Assembly (NCBI GenBank): GCA_012064415.1
Contig: SSNU01000050.1
Location: forward strand, 270,993 to 334,992
Direction of reading: 5' to 3'
Source: Gyrodactylus bullatarudis
Lineage: Eukaryota; Platyhelminthes; Monogenea; Gyrodactylidea; Gyrodactylidae
Length of the DNA stretch: 64,000 nt
The notes under the pieces are model-generated. The model did not search any database. It was not told the origin of the DNA and saw nothing but the letters and a program-made list of their open reading frames with translations. Positions 38,170 through 63,230 of the stretch are shown piece after piece (within the stretch, counting starts at the first letter, position 1; every line of letters begins with the position of its first letter). The position numbers and the translations under genes are program-made.

Positions 38170-39660
38170 CGCGATGAGCCTTAAAGTTATACTTTGGAAT
38201 GCATGTTCTCTCCTAACTAGCTATTACTACTTGAAACAAATAGTAGTCATAACCCAAAAACCAGATATCATTCTTATTACAGAATCATGGCTCAAACCAC
38301 ATTACCTCGTCTCTGATATATAAATTCCGTCCTTCTTCTCAATCCGCAATGACAGAACCTCATCTAACGGCGGAGGCACACAAATTGTAACACAATACAA
38401 TTGACTAAAAAATAATCTCCAAATCAAACAACACAGCAGAAATTTTCGCTATTGATACATCTTTGATTTTAGAAATCCTTATATGTAACTAAATTCATCA
38501 AAAATCTCCCACGCAGCAATAACATTGAAACAATAACCACAGGGTATTTTGATCGACCGAAGCTCAAAAAATTTTCTTGACCTCTGTTTTACCATGAGCT
38601 AATACTGGCAGTTTGGAAAACATCAATCAATTCAACCTTGAGTAATCGATTCCCTACACAAACAATCTTTGAGCAATCAATTATTGAGGACCTAAAGACT
38701 CACCCAAAGAAAGCCTGGAGGAAAATAGCCTTCCTGGCGAATAAGGAAAATCACCACTCTGTCCAAGCAAAAAGAAGAGATGTTCATGATATCTCAATCG
38801 GATTCACTCTTCAACAGATTTGTACCATTCCTCAACCTTATATCCTCAGAATGGACTACCATGAAAATCACGCTGATCCATTTCCAACCCACAAATCTTC
38901 CTCTCAGTGATTGACAGTGTCATCCCTCATTTCCTCAAAGAACAAGTAAACATCCCAAATATCGATCACTCCCAACTCGGTTTCTGTGACAAGAGTACAC
39001 CTTCTAATCTCTCTTTGAAACAGCCCATGACCTCATCTACCAAGGTAGAAAACCCACAGTAGTGCTGTATCTGGACATCTCCAAAGCCTTTGATAAGCTT
39101 CCTTTCTCTACAATCCATGCCGCTCTCATAAAAGCCAACGTCAATCCATTCATCATAAATTGGACTATCAGTCTTCTCACATCACGATCTCAATTCGTAA
39201 AATTTAATGAAGAATGTTCAACTCCTCGCCCTATAACTTCTGGTGTTCCTGAAGGAGGTATTTTTCCCCCTTAACTTTTTAATCTTGTATTATCAGAAAT
39301 TCAACCCAGCAGTTCTGAAATAACTGTATTTCAAATACACGGACGATATCAAAGTCATTATCCCATATGACAATGACTCAACTCCTAAACATAACAAACT
39401 CCACTACATCAAGACAAAACTTGGTTCCATCGGCCTCGAACTCAACATGTCCAAAAAGAAACTCTTGCTGTTAGAACCTCAATCTCCTCCCCCACCAACC
39501 ATCCTTGACACTACAACAAAAACCATCAACGACCTGGGCCTTACCTCCAAGCTTGACATTTCTAAACACATCTCAGGTGTAATCAAAGGGCTTCACTATC
39601 GAACTTACCTCCTTAGGAACTTTGTCAAACACCCAAATCTCAGACTGCAACTCTATTAAA
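38170..39660 (+). mobile_element. Decayed non-LTR (LINE) retrotransposon
   Basis: Pieces of endonuclease and reverse transcriptase in the usual order, broken by stops and frameshifts. At 38174 an ORF begins MSLKVILWNACSLL and contains ITESWL, the start of an AP-type endonuclease. 38638-38907 is a linker-like segment. 39062-39274 has YLDISKAFDKL and ITSGVPEGG, the classical RT motifs. About 39337 has KYTDD, the catalytic YxDD box, in another frame. The style resembles the Jockey/CR1 group, but I cannot fix the clade. No target duplication or poly-A tail could be defined. Confidence 0.8.
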
Positions 39661-40194
39661 CTTTTATTATTCCCCTACATATAAAATATATTCAATCAAT
39701 GCTGCAAAAACCACAGCCCTTGGGAGAATTCAATTTAACATGCTCTGCAGCTGCTTAAGCCATCAAAGCTACAAATCAGCCCTCCATATGGCCAATCTTA
39801 CCCCTCTTTGGCTCCGACGTACCGCAGCCATCATAAAACTATATCTTTAACCCTCAGATCAGTCCAGATCTCCCTATCAAACTCGTAATAACTCTCGTTA
39901 CTCGATCCTGACAAGGACTATAAAATATTTTTGAAAATTAAATGGCCCAGGTAGTTTAGTGTATTCAGAACTTTTAACCTTAGAATGAAAAATTCCTTTT
40001 TGCTAATGGGAGTTTTAATACAAAAGGGGGATGTATAGACCCCCAAATTTTAAACTAGGGTTAAGGTGTGTTAAATTAACATAGGTTTGATGCGTTATCT
40101 TGTCGAAAGCTCAACTTTTTCTGTGTCGATTCGCAGAGTCTTCTGTTCAATTAATCTTCAAAAAACATTTATTTACAAATAAGAAAAGAAAAAT

Positions 40195-40640
40195 ATTTTT
40201 TCCATATCTGAATTTACAAGGTCTTTTCGCTTCTAGGTGACTGTGGTGACCACCTGAAGAATCTCTCTCTGTCGTCAAATTTTGATTCAAGTCAGCAGTC
40301 TGCTCTTCTGTCTTCTCGCCTATCCCTTTCATCGACAAGTTCTTTAATTCCTTGCATTTCAACAGTACTGAGGAGTTGTGTTTGCCTGTCAATCCTGGCA
40401 CAATAATCTGTTATTGTAAGCTTTCTCGGGCCAGCCTGATCATTCAAAAAATCAAGAGTTATATCATAATAAATTGAATTCTTATTACAATCACATTAAG
40501 GAAATAGCATTTACAATTTGATACGTGAAATAATTCCTCGTACAGAGAATCCTTTAATAGGCGTGAAGTTCTCCAAAGCCGTCTCTTTGATTCCAAACTC
40601 TTGATTGCTCAAAATATGTTTCGCTGAGCCTTTGGCTGAA
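40195..40640 (-). other. Two exon-like ORFs of unknown identity
   Basis: Between a TATTCAG acceptor at about 40641 and a GTAAATGC donor at about 40513 the minus strand encodes NQEFGIKETALENF and SVRGIISRIKL. In phase 0 after a GATCAG acceptor at about 40433 it continues GPRKLTITDYCARIDRQTQ and a charged stretch. This meets a TGA near 40300, then stays open in the same frame to a TAA near 40219 (KFDDRERFFRWSPQSPR). I do not recognise the protein. It could be the 3' end of an unlisted gene, a pseudogene, or chance. Confidence 0.3.
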
Positions 40641-41626
40641 TACCAATAGAATTATACATGTTGAAAATTATTATTATTATTTTATACCCCATCTGCCTGA
40701 CTCAAGATCCAATGAAAAAAAACTGTAAAATAGATGAATTTAATTTGTAAAAGATTTATTGATGATGTAGTGGTAGTATTTCATAAACTCGACATATTCA
40801 ATGAATTTCTTCTTTGTATTAATTAAAATCTAAGGTTTTATTATTATACACACAAGTTTGCCTCTGATTTGTAAGTTTAGTCTTCCTTTTCTGAATGTAG
40901 TAGTTGTTTATAACATAACATGATGCAATTATAATTATATAATTAACTATATAAATACATTTATAGTAGTATAAATAATTTTTTCTCCCGTCTCTTACTT
41001 ACATTGCACTTTTTCAATAGTACAGTAGTTTTAAAGTAACATTCAAGAACTTTCAATCTTTTAGCGTTGTCATTTTGTAAAAAAAATTATTTTTTCTCTT
41101 CAACCGTAGAAATTGGCTGATTCTTTTCTCTATTATTATTAGTATATTACATAAATAAATAATTGTTATGCGATACATGAGGGAGTCCATGGTTCAACAA
41201 GAGTATCCTCACAACTCGGAATGCATCATACGTTCTTTTTGTTGTTGCTTGTATTGGATTCTTTCCACATTTCACAAAAAGGGAGAGTCCACAAAGAAAT
41301 ATGTCAGAGGTAATACTCGTGTGGTAGTTAGGTTTAGTTTGCAAATAAAAAGTGTGTTTACAATTCGTCAATCTTTGGTAAGTCATTCTTTGGATAATGA
41401 TAATGATAACAGGGTCTAAATGCATTGAATATATAGTCTTTTCCCCATGATGAAGATGATAGATCATGTTTGAGCATGTATACGGGGTCTATAGATAATA
41501 ATAACAATGGTAATAATAAGTGGATTTAATACAAAAAAAGACAGGATATTCAGAGGGGAATGTTTAAGATGTGTGGTTCTCGTCGATGGATTAGTAATAT
41601 GATATTTTTATCAAAATTAGACATCT

Positions 41627-54384
<12,758 letters not shown>

Positions 54385-54568
54385 AATCTATAAATAGGCA
54401 AGATAGTAATTTGGAATTTTCAATTTTCAATATACGATTAATTTGAAACTATTACAAGAAGATGAGAGAAAGAAAAACTTTTGAAATTGTTATTCTTTGT
54501 TTAAATCGATTAAACTAAAGGTGTATCTTTAGAAATTTCACAAAATTGTAAGATTAACTAATACACCA
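54385..54568. promoter_or_regulatory. Probable bidirectional promoter between PACSIN and the RS-tailed helicase-like gene
   Basis: 184 bp separate divergent start codons. AT-rich, no motif I can name. Inference from spacing alone. Confidence 0.45.
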
Positions 54569-57500
54569 ATGAGTGTTCGAAGACGCTCATTCTCAAGATC
54601 CCCTGTCAGATACCGTGATCGAGGTCAAAACAGAAATTTTAGACCGAATCGTGAAATCCGTCCAGTAAATTGGGACTCACATAAGCTGTCAAAAATTTAC
54701 ACATGTTCTTCTGTATTGTCAGGTGCTATACATGATCGTTCTAAAGATGAGTTGGATTCTTTTCGTAAAGACAATGAAATAAAAATTTCTTCTTGCATGA
54801 AAGTAGCTAAGAAGTTTAGCGAGTTCAATTTTCCCGACTGTATCGATAAACGCTTAAAAGAATTAGAGTGGGATCCTCTCCCTCTTCAAGCTCAGACAAT
54901 CCCCATCATCCTTGAAGGTCATGATCTTTTTGTCAACTCAAAGACAGGCACAGGAAAAGCCTTGTCTTTCATCATTCCTGTCATATGTCACACTCTAGAG
55001 CAAATTAAACATACTAGCACTTCGGAACTCGGTGATACGGGTTCAGGAAAGAGTCCAATATCTCTCATTTTAGTGCCTACTCGGGAAATTGCCGAGTACA
55101 TTGAACATTGCATGAACAAGTTTTCCCAGAATTCTGATGTGGTTATATCAGCAATCTATGGTGGTGGAGGTTCGAGATCTCTTCAGCGCGACAGCGTAAA
55201 CAAAAATCCAAATGTTATAATTGCGACTCCAGGACGTTTAATGGATTTTCTAGAATCGGAATTTGTCGACTTGAAAGGATGTTCAATGCTAGTATTCTAT
55301 GAGACAGATCGAATGCTTGATATGGGATTCGAATCAAAAATAAAAACTATTTCAACTCAAGTAAATATTCTACCCGATTTTCAATTATCTACGAAAATAT
55401 AGCCTCTATTTTTTTAGATTCGACCTGACCGAAAGTTGGCAATCTTTACTACAAGAACAAATCAGGATGTGGATTATATTGTTAAACGTCTCAGCAAATC
55501 CCCGGTTGAACTTTTTATGGACCATAAAAAACTTATAAATAATCAAAAAGTTCGTCAAATGGTCGAAGTATTGACACCTGCTAGAAAGTTTGACAAACTG
55601 TGTGAAATTCTTAAGCGTATTGATAAACTACAAGCTTTTATTTTTGTCGAAACAATACGTGGAGCGGATTATCTCAAAGAGAAACTCCGTGATAAGAATT
55701 ACTATGTTGGTTCTATACACGTTGAGAAATCCTCTAAGGAACGCGAACAGACCTTTGAAAGTAATTTACTCAATCTCAATTTGAGTGTGAAAAAAAGATT
55801 ATAATTTTTACTATTTAGAACTTCGCTCTGGATCTTTGGACATAATTGTTGCTACAGATCTTGCTTCTCGGGGTATTGGTAAGCTAAAAATTTATCTAAA
55901 TGCTATGAATGGTTAGGTAAACTTTTTCTCATTTCATACCGACATCTATCTCCTAAACATTATGATCTCTATATCACTTGTACACATTTCAACTTGAATT
56001 TACAAGTACACAGAAGAGTTCAATAGAGAGATATTTGCATTGCTTGTTAGTGTATGATCGGAATTTGTTATGTCGTCAACTACTACAGTACCAAAGATTT
56101 CTACACTTCTACTGTTATACTTCTGCTACTGCACCAGTCATCAGCATAATAGTGTTTAACATGTAGAGAAATTGTTTATTTGAAAAAAAACTGTTGTGTG
56201 TGTGTGTGTTCTGTTACAATGTGAACTCTTGTGTTAGGGGTGAGACAATCATTTATAATCTCCTTTTATAGAATAACCACGATTACCAGCATGTAATCCA
56301 AATCTAATCTGACTATTTTTCATGCCTAGATCTAAACAATATGAATTGCATTGTAAACTATGACTATCCGCCTCTTACTGAAGACTACAAGAATCGTCTA
56401 GTTAGGGTTTGTCGTAGTGAATCAAAGGTTTCAGTCTACTCCTTCTTCCACACAAGAAATGGAAAATTGGTAAGCACAAAACTTTAATTAACTCGATCAA
56501 CTTTTTTAACTAATGCTCATTATCCAAATTATTCAGGCAAAAGAGCTTATCAAAGTACTCGATGAAGCTCGAGAAAAAATTCCAGAACCATTGAAGAAAA
56601 TTTCCAAAGATGGTTACATGGGTGGTAATAGAAGGAGATATCGATATTCATACAGCAGCTCAAAATCGAGATCAAAAAGTCCTCGTAAGAGTGCCAGAAG
56701 TCCACGTCGTAGTTTTTCTCGATCTCGAAGTAACTCTTCTGTCAGTAGATCAGTATCTTCATCAAGTTCTAGATCAAAGTCCGCCTCAAGATCTGGATCT
56801 AATTCTAGATCTGTATCAAAATCTCTCTCTAACAGGTCCTACTCATCTCGAAAGGATAAATCAAATAGAAATGGCAAATCCCATGCTAGATCTTCACAAA
56901 GCTCTTCAGCCTCCTCTAGGGCATCATCCTCAAAATCAGAAAATATGATTGAAAAGAAGCGAAGTAGATCCATTTCGTCGCATGAACCGGCTGCGAAAAT
57001 TGCTCGTTCTGTCATCAGTGAAAAGATGGACCAAGATTTAAGTGGAGACGAGAGAAAATCAAAACATTCCATTTCTGATAAAGAGGAGGCCGAGGGAAAG
57101 GCTTCTCGCTCGAGTAGTCCTACTAAATCTCCAAGAGCTGAATCAGCTAAATCGCCAAGAGCTGAATCAGCTAAATCGCCAAGAGGAGAATTAGCAAAGT
57201 CTCCCTTAATTGAAACATCCAAGTCACCCAGAGCTGAGTCGGCCGGCTCAAAATCTTCTAGATCAAAAAGCAACTCGTCTGATAACTCAAAGAGTTCACG
57301 ATCCCCCTCCAAGTCGAGTATTCATAGGTCATCTTCAAACAGGAGTAAAAGAAAACGGTCTATTAGCAAGAATCGTAATTATCGTCGGGGTATCGCATCC
57401 AAGTCAAGCTCACGATCCAGAAGTACATCCCGGTCAGTTGTACGCAATCGTAAATCATCTCGATCATATTCTCGGAGAAGACGTAGTCCAAGCTATAGAG

Positions 57501-58108
57501 GAAGACCAAGAGGTACGACCAAGAAATATAGTCGTAGAAGATCTCCGTCATATCGTAAAAGGACTCCGTCCTATCGTAGAAGATCCCCTGTGCGCAGAAA
57601 CAATCGTCGTTCTCCATCCCCCCAACGTAATAACAATGCATCTCTCAATAGATCATCGAGGAAGTACATTCGACGTAGCTCAAATTCTCCCCAAAGACCA
57701 AATCGTAGCAAATCATTAAAGAGTAACAGTTCTAGATCTCTTTCAAAATCTGTATCTCCTGAGAAAAAGAAACCCGCTAATCGTCAGAGTCTATCGGTGA
57801 GCTCTAATCGCAGTGAAAAGTCAACCTCCCCCAACAATGACAAGAGAACTGGCAAGAAGAAAAAGAAGAATGGCAGCGATGAAGATGAAGATAGTGATGA
57901 TGACTCTGACATTTCCGATAAGGAATCCAAAAAAGCCAAGAAGAAAGCCAAAAAGGCCAAGAAGAAGGCTAAAAAGATTAAGAAGAAGGAGAAAAAGAAA
58001 GCAAAAGCATCTGAGGAAGTAGTGGTCAGTGGTGGGGGATCTCCCAGTACTGACGAGAAGAAGAAAAAGAAAAAAAAGAAGAAAGTTGACAGTTCTGAGG
58101 AGAATTGA
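54569..58108 (+). CDS. DDX5/DDX17-derived DEAD-box-like protein with degenerate motifs and a long RS/Lys tail
   Basis: Exons 54569-55360, 55418-55760, 55819-55878, 56330-56469 and 56537-58108; 968 aa, phases consistent. The fold of the p68/DDX5 group is clear: Q-motif region (DPLPLQAQTIP), PTREIA, ATPGRLMDF, QIRPDRKLAIF, IFVETIRGAD, IVATDLASRGI and IVNYDYP. Key catalytic motifs are altered. Motif I is SKTGTGKA (Thr to Ala), motif II is YETD in place of DEAD, SAT is TTR, and the HRIGRTGR motif is KNRLVRVCR. ATP hydrolysis is therefore unlikely; RNA or protein binding may remain. From about residue 470 a roughly 490-aa tail follows with RS/SR dipeptides, three SPRAESAK-like repeats, and a Lys-rich end after an acidic patch. 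This suggests a nuclear-speckle or splicing role (inference). The N-terminus is also RS-like. Long open frames in other phases of the tail are shadows of the RS repeats. Confidence 0.88.
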
Positions 58109-60757
58109 AAGCCTAACTCCCCCCGCCACAACCACCACCAAAACCCTCAAACCCCACACACCCACTTTCCACAGCCCACTTGAAATAAGCAAATTAGCAT
58201 GAATACTTGGGAAATTCTGGATGATTATCTGAGCATTTGTAAAATTAGTCGTTAGATGTGTGTACATATTCAACATGTCTTAGACTTTGTGTACAAATAT
58301 GAAAAAATAAGACACCAATCTTATAAATTTATAATAATGTTAATTTGTAATACAGGTCCTACACACAATAGTATTATTATTATTATATATCAAGTACATT
58401 TGTCTGTCAAACATCAATAATTACTAAATCTATTATATTGTTAACAATTAATTAATCAATTATTGTATTATATAGTACTAAACTACCATCAAGTGTTGGA
58501 AATAATCACGACCAACCAAACCCCAAAAAACACAAAATACAAACGAACAAACTAATTTTTATAGTCAACTTTTTTACATGCTATGTATTTACTAAATACA
58601 CTATTTAGGTATGAATTTATTAAAAAAATAAAACCTTTTTTAATCTAAAAACTGGCCTCTTGGTTAAGCATTTTGTAGAGTCGAGAAACATTTCGGGTGA
58701 TGGCTGAGTCAAACATATGCATCTTTTACATTTGTCAATAAATTGAAGGAAAAATCTTTATTGTTTAGATTTTTGTGCTGATTTCAATGATGCTTTTTAT
58801 TTGAAAATTTATTTATTTTTGTTGCCTCCCATGGCTACACAAAGTTTTTAGAACTCTCTTGGACATTACTTCCATTTTCTCAGGTTCTAGAATTCGTATA
58901 TTAACGTTCTTGGTATCAATCAAAAGCTAAAAAGATTTCTTGTCCGAATTTATGATCTTCTATGTGGTGGGAGCATTTAGTTCTGTTTAACAAGCGCTTT
59001 TATCTCTTAATCCTTATTAGAGTATATTCAAGAAACATGTCTAGTGAGAGCTGAGTCAAGTACATGCAACTTTCCCTCTCTTTTAAATTATAATTGCAAT
59101 TAGAAATCTAGAATTGATCTATAGTATGTAGATTTCCCTCTTTTCCGACTGGATCTCCTGATCAATTGTATTGAAAATATGACGTTGTAATTATTCAATA
59201 ATTTTTTTCTTTCAAAAAATTCCAACATATCTTGTTCGCAATTTTGTAAATTTTATGGATTAATTGTACACAATAATAATAATAGTAGTAATAATGGTCC
59301 TGTCCAAACTACACATTGATACACGGAACAATTCATTATCCGAAGCAACAATGTGAGTGTCTGGACAACTCTCTTTATTTATGCTTTAATAAAATTTAAT
59401 AATATGCAGTAGTAATATTTGTATGTATACTTCTCAAGTAATAATAATAGTTTAGTATTTTGATGATAGCAATTCCAAAATTTCCTCTTGTATATATAAC
59501 ACATTTCTATTGTATGGGCAAAGTATCTGTGAAAGGAGAGTTGAGATAGTATTCTAAAATTCTAAAGATCATTACCAATACGGGAAAGGGAATAAAAGAA
59601 AGAGGTTAATAATGAGTATGTGCTTGTGTGGGTTATTGTTCTTCTCATCTTCTTCTTTGTCTTTTAGACTCGCACTACCTTTGAACATTGCATTTGTGGG
59701 CTATAAAAAGTTTTGACGTGAGTTGATCAGAAAAGAAACAAAAAACAATGTTCCAATGTACTAATAACAGTAATAATTGTGTGTAGTTATTTACAGGGTT
59801 TGTGTTTCATTTTGTAGTCTCTTTCAGTTGCATCATCAAGAAATTCATGCTGAATGCACAGTTCCCTTATAAAGCACAAAATTTTGATCATCTTAAAATC
59901 ACTAAAGATTAGGGTAGAAGAAAGAACAAAGTAAAAATAGCAGATATTGACAGAGAAAGTTGACGATGCTGATGAGAGTAGGAATTCAACACGATGTTGG
60001 AGTAATATTCACGTGGTGATACACAAATATGGGATCTACACACACATTTTTGTATAATAATAATCATATATTAATTTATTATTTTTACTATTTAAAACAG
60101 AATAGATTCATTCATAATTATTATCATTGGTAGTAGTATCAGTTGTAGTAATAGGAGTATAGGAGCAAATGTAACAAAATTAATCTAAAACAAAAAAAGG
60201 AATCACAAATTCAGGTGTCTACTACGCACGCACACAACTCTGTCTGTGCACATCTCATGTAGTTATTTGTGTAAAGTATCATATCGTATAGTATATATTC
60301 ATAGAGGCAGGGAATCAAATCAGGTCTGATGGGTCCAACAACAATGTGTGTGCGAAGAAATAAAATAACTTCTACAATCTTTGAAGCCTATACAAAAAAA
60401 TGTATGTATTTATATATATGATATATATATAAGTATGTGGAATCTGGGCCAAAAACGAGGAGATTAGGATGGGTTGGGGCCAATTTGGAGCGTGAATTGT
60501 TTGTTCTCTTGTAATAAATAATAAAAAAGGGATCCATGTGTGTGATTACTCAAAATCCTTTGGTCAGAGACCCAGAACTGATAAAAAGGATTGGTGCCTT
60601 TTGAAAGGTTTCTTCATTTACATGGAGTTTGTGTAAATGCTGAAAAAAAAGAAAAAAAGGGTCTTTTTTTAAGGAGAATTCTATGTGCTCGAAAGAATTT
60701 TGGATCTGTTTACTGCATGTCTCTGATTTGAGTGAGGGGAAAGAAGAGAGATAAAAT
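58109..60757. other. Convergent intergenic region, probably including a long Gs-alpha 3' UTR
   Basis: No conserved ORF on either strand. Rich in ATTATT and TG/CA-type runs. It lies between the stop of the helicase-like gene and the stop of Gs-alpha; how it divides between the two 3' UTRs cannot be seen. Confidence 0.5.
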
Positions 60758-60904
60758 CTATAACAGTTCATATTGTCTGAGATGCATCCGTTGAATGATA
60801 TCACGGCAATCATTAAAGACACGTCGTATATTTTCAGTATCAACAGCAGTTGTCAAATGAGGATAGCAATAATGGCGACCATTATCAGTGTCCGCTGTAA
60901 CTTT
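60758..60904 (-). CDS. GNAS: Guanine nucleotide-binding protein G(s) alpha subunit, last coding exon
   Basis: Behind an AAAACAG acceptor, 48 codons and a TAG stop encode the C-terminus of Gs-alpha: [20 protein letters not shown], then [16 protein letters not shown], ending RQYELL. The TAVDTEN loop is the base-contacting TCA/TTA motif, and the last helix is the receptor-binding tail that distinguishes Gs from Gi, Gq and G12. Gs-alpha couples receptors to adenylyl cyclase at the plasma membrane. The exon starts in phase 0. I could not find earlier exons in 60905-64000, so they are probably to the right of the window. Confidence 0.94.
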   Translation of the reverse strand, partial: KVTADTDNGRHYCYPHLTTAVDTENIRRVFNDCRDIIQRMHLRQYELL

Positions 60905-61644
60905 CTGTTTTAAAGAAAAATAAATTTTAATAATTTTATTATTTACTCAACAAAAAACTTTCTTAAAAGTGAATCTCTTTTATTCTCACTTGGGTCGTAA
61001 TTTTTTTTTCTAGTTTAACCAGTTCCAAGAGAACTGTGATCTATAAGGATTATTTTCTATTGTAACATGGGTCAAAAAACTGCTTCGAATCGCTACACAA
61101 TTAATTTTTACAATCTTGTCACAATAATCGTGAATATCTAAATCATTTTATGAGTCTGTAACGTTTTGTAATAAAAATTTTAATCATGAAGAGGAACATC
61201 ATGGTGAAATTCAATGTTCTATGATGCCTCTGGGAGTTTATAACGAGGGATGCTTCCGAATGTTAGAAATGAGTCAACAGATTTGTAATGAAATCTAGTC
61301 GAAAAAGCAATGAGATGCAACTGTGTCTGAACATGAGAAGTCTATCAAGAATAACGTGTGTTCATTCGAATTAGAATTTTTACGAAAAGCTCAAGGTACA
61401 GCTCTTGGCTTAAGGCCATTATAACCGAAAAATAGTTACATCCTTGAAGGGGAAAGGTGAGATCATACGTAATAAAGAGAATAAAGTCTCGGAAAAATAT
61501 GATCTAAAACGATAAAATCATATTTTTGAAAATCTTAAGATCTAAAAAATTTATTAACGTATTATTATTTGAGATCATACTAAATAATAAGATCAATTAA
61601 CTTGGAAGAAAAATTCACCATCAGTGAAAAATGATCTAAAATTA

Positions 61645-61741
61645 GTTTTATAATAAAATTTATTAAAACTTAGGTCAAGGCTTAGGACCATGGCTGAGAA
61701 TTCTAATATTGACCTAAGTTTTAATAAATTTTATTATAAAA
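61645..61741. repeat. Short AT-rich hairpin
   Basis: TTTATTAAAACTTAGGTCAA near 61665-61684 is inverted as TTGACCTAAGTTTTAATAAA near 61709-61728, and the AT-rich flanks extend the pairing. Arms are about 35 bp and the loop about 25 nt. Confidence 0.7.
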
Positions 61742-62455
61742 AAATTCACCATATTTTGCGTCACAATGGGTTGCTGTATATAAAGAAAAGATATATTCTT
61801 ATCTATTTTTCAGGGATAATAAATTGAGTAATTCAACAAGGGAAATAGTGTATCGATAAAAACTTGCTTAATTGTAGTATAATTTTGAAAATGCAAAAAT
61901 AGTTTTATCATTGCAATTCAAATTCTCTTACATTTTTACAAATTCACCTAAAAATATACATGAATTTCATGGACCCAGATAACGACATGTTGGTGAGATA
62001 GATAGGTTTTTTTTCGGCTCATACTTTAAAGTTTAGCCAGTTTCAATTCTGAAATTTTTACTAGTATGAAATCATTGAAGATTTCATTCACGAGATCATC
62101 AGAGAAGGCAAGACAAAGTTTTGAAAGTTAATTTGCAAATAGACTAAATCAACTATACTCGAAATAAATCTGGAAGAATTTCTCAATATATATTGGTTGT
62201 GGTGTTTGAATATACGCCAAGCATATCCTTTAAAAGACCTATATGATTTTTAATAATCTGTTGTTTATCTTGCTACCCATGAGTCCCAGCCCAATACGTC
62301 TACTCTTCTTACTTGCCCAATACCCATAGCCTAGTCCATAACAAAATTAAAATAAATTTTACTTGGAATTTGACTATAGTCAAATATGTAAGATATGAAA
62401 GAAATTGTAGTCAAGAATGTAATTAACTCATTCGATAAACAGAATCGATAACATG

Positions 62456-63230
62456 GTTGATATGGAGTAGGGGGAATCGATGATTTTAATCTTGATTTTT
62501 TCATCAAGAATACAAATATGTTAATTTTTTTCAGAATCTAGGTCATGTTACATTTTAGAGAAAAGAAATCTGAAAAAAATTTCAAACTTTTATCGTTTTT
62601 TGAGTAGGAGGAAAGGTTCGATCGTAAGTAGTAGGCCAGGGTGAAATTTTTTTCTCTCCGAAAAACTCACGAGAGGACTTACTTTTCTAATAAATTTTAG
62701 TACTCAGATCATGCTTTCCATAATTTTAAAGCGTGAAAGTCATTCTCCATTATGTCATTGCCCATTTTTCCCACAATATCCCACGGACATGATAAAATAA
62801 CGGAATTAACTATGAAGCCCGTTTTGATGACAAGATTACTATTTTTGAAGATAAAAATTAAGAAACTCATTGAATTCCCAAGATATTCCGGATTTTAGTG
62901 ATTGCGTAGTAAAAATTCATTGAAAATTGAGCGGCGATTTGAAAAATTTTTGATTTTTAAAACCGAATGACATAATGGAGAATCATTTTCGAGACATTCT
63001 TCAATACAAAGTAATGCTTAGAATTAATAGTTCTATCAGAAATGTTAGCACAAAAATTAGGCTAAAAATTTCACCCTAGTCTAGTAAGTAGTAATAGTTC
63101 AGGATCAGAATTCGACAAGAAGGCCGAAAATTTTTTGACAGAACCACTATATTCAAGGGATTTTTAGTTATCGAAATTTCATTGATTTTCCAGTGTAGTT
63201 GAAATGATCAAGAAATCGGAAGATAACCAT
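62456..63230. mobile_element. M1 foldback remnant split by the M2 insertion
   Basis: 62456-62631 begins with an M1-like end (GTTGATATGGAGTAGGGGGA). 63084-63230 continues M1 interior blocks (TTATCGAAATTTCATTGATT). The M2 element sits between them. Confidence 0.6.
62632..63083 (+). mobile_element. hAT-type MITE (family M2), copy with perfect target duplication
   Basis: 452 bp, left end TAGGCCAGGGTGAAA, right end TTTCACCCTAGTCTA. The 8-bp duplication GTAAGTAG at 62624-62631 and 63084-63091 is exact. It carries no ORF for a transposase, so it is non-autonomous. Confidence 0.85.

Noticed and set aside
41147..41467. 106-aa minus ORF downstream of PACSIN
   Set aside because: It lies in the likely 3' UTR, with no recognisable domain and competing ORFs on both strands.
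56610..58276. Long ORFs in other frames and antisense over the RS/Lys tail
   Set aside because: Low-complexity AGA/TCT/AAG repeats keep several frames open; only one continues the helicase domain.
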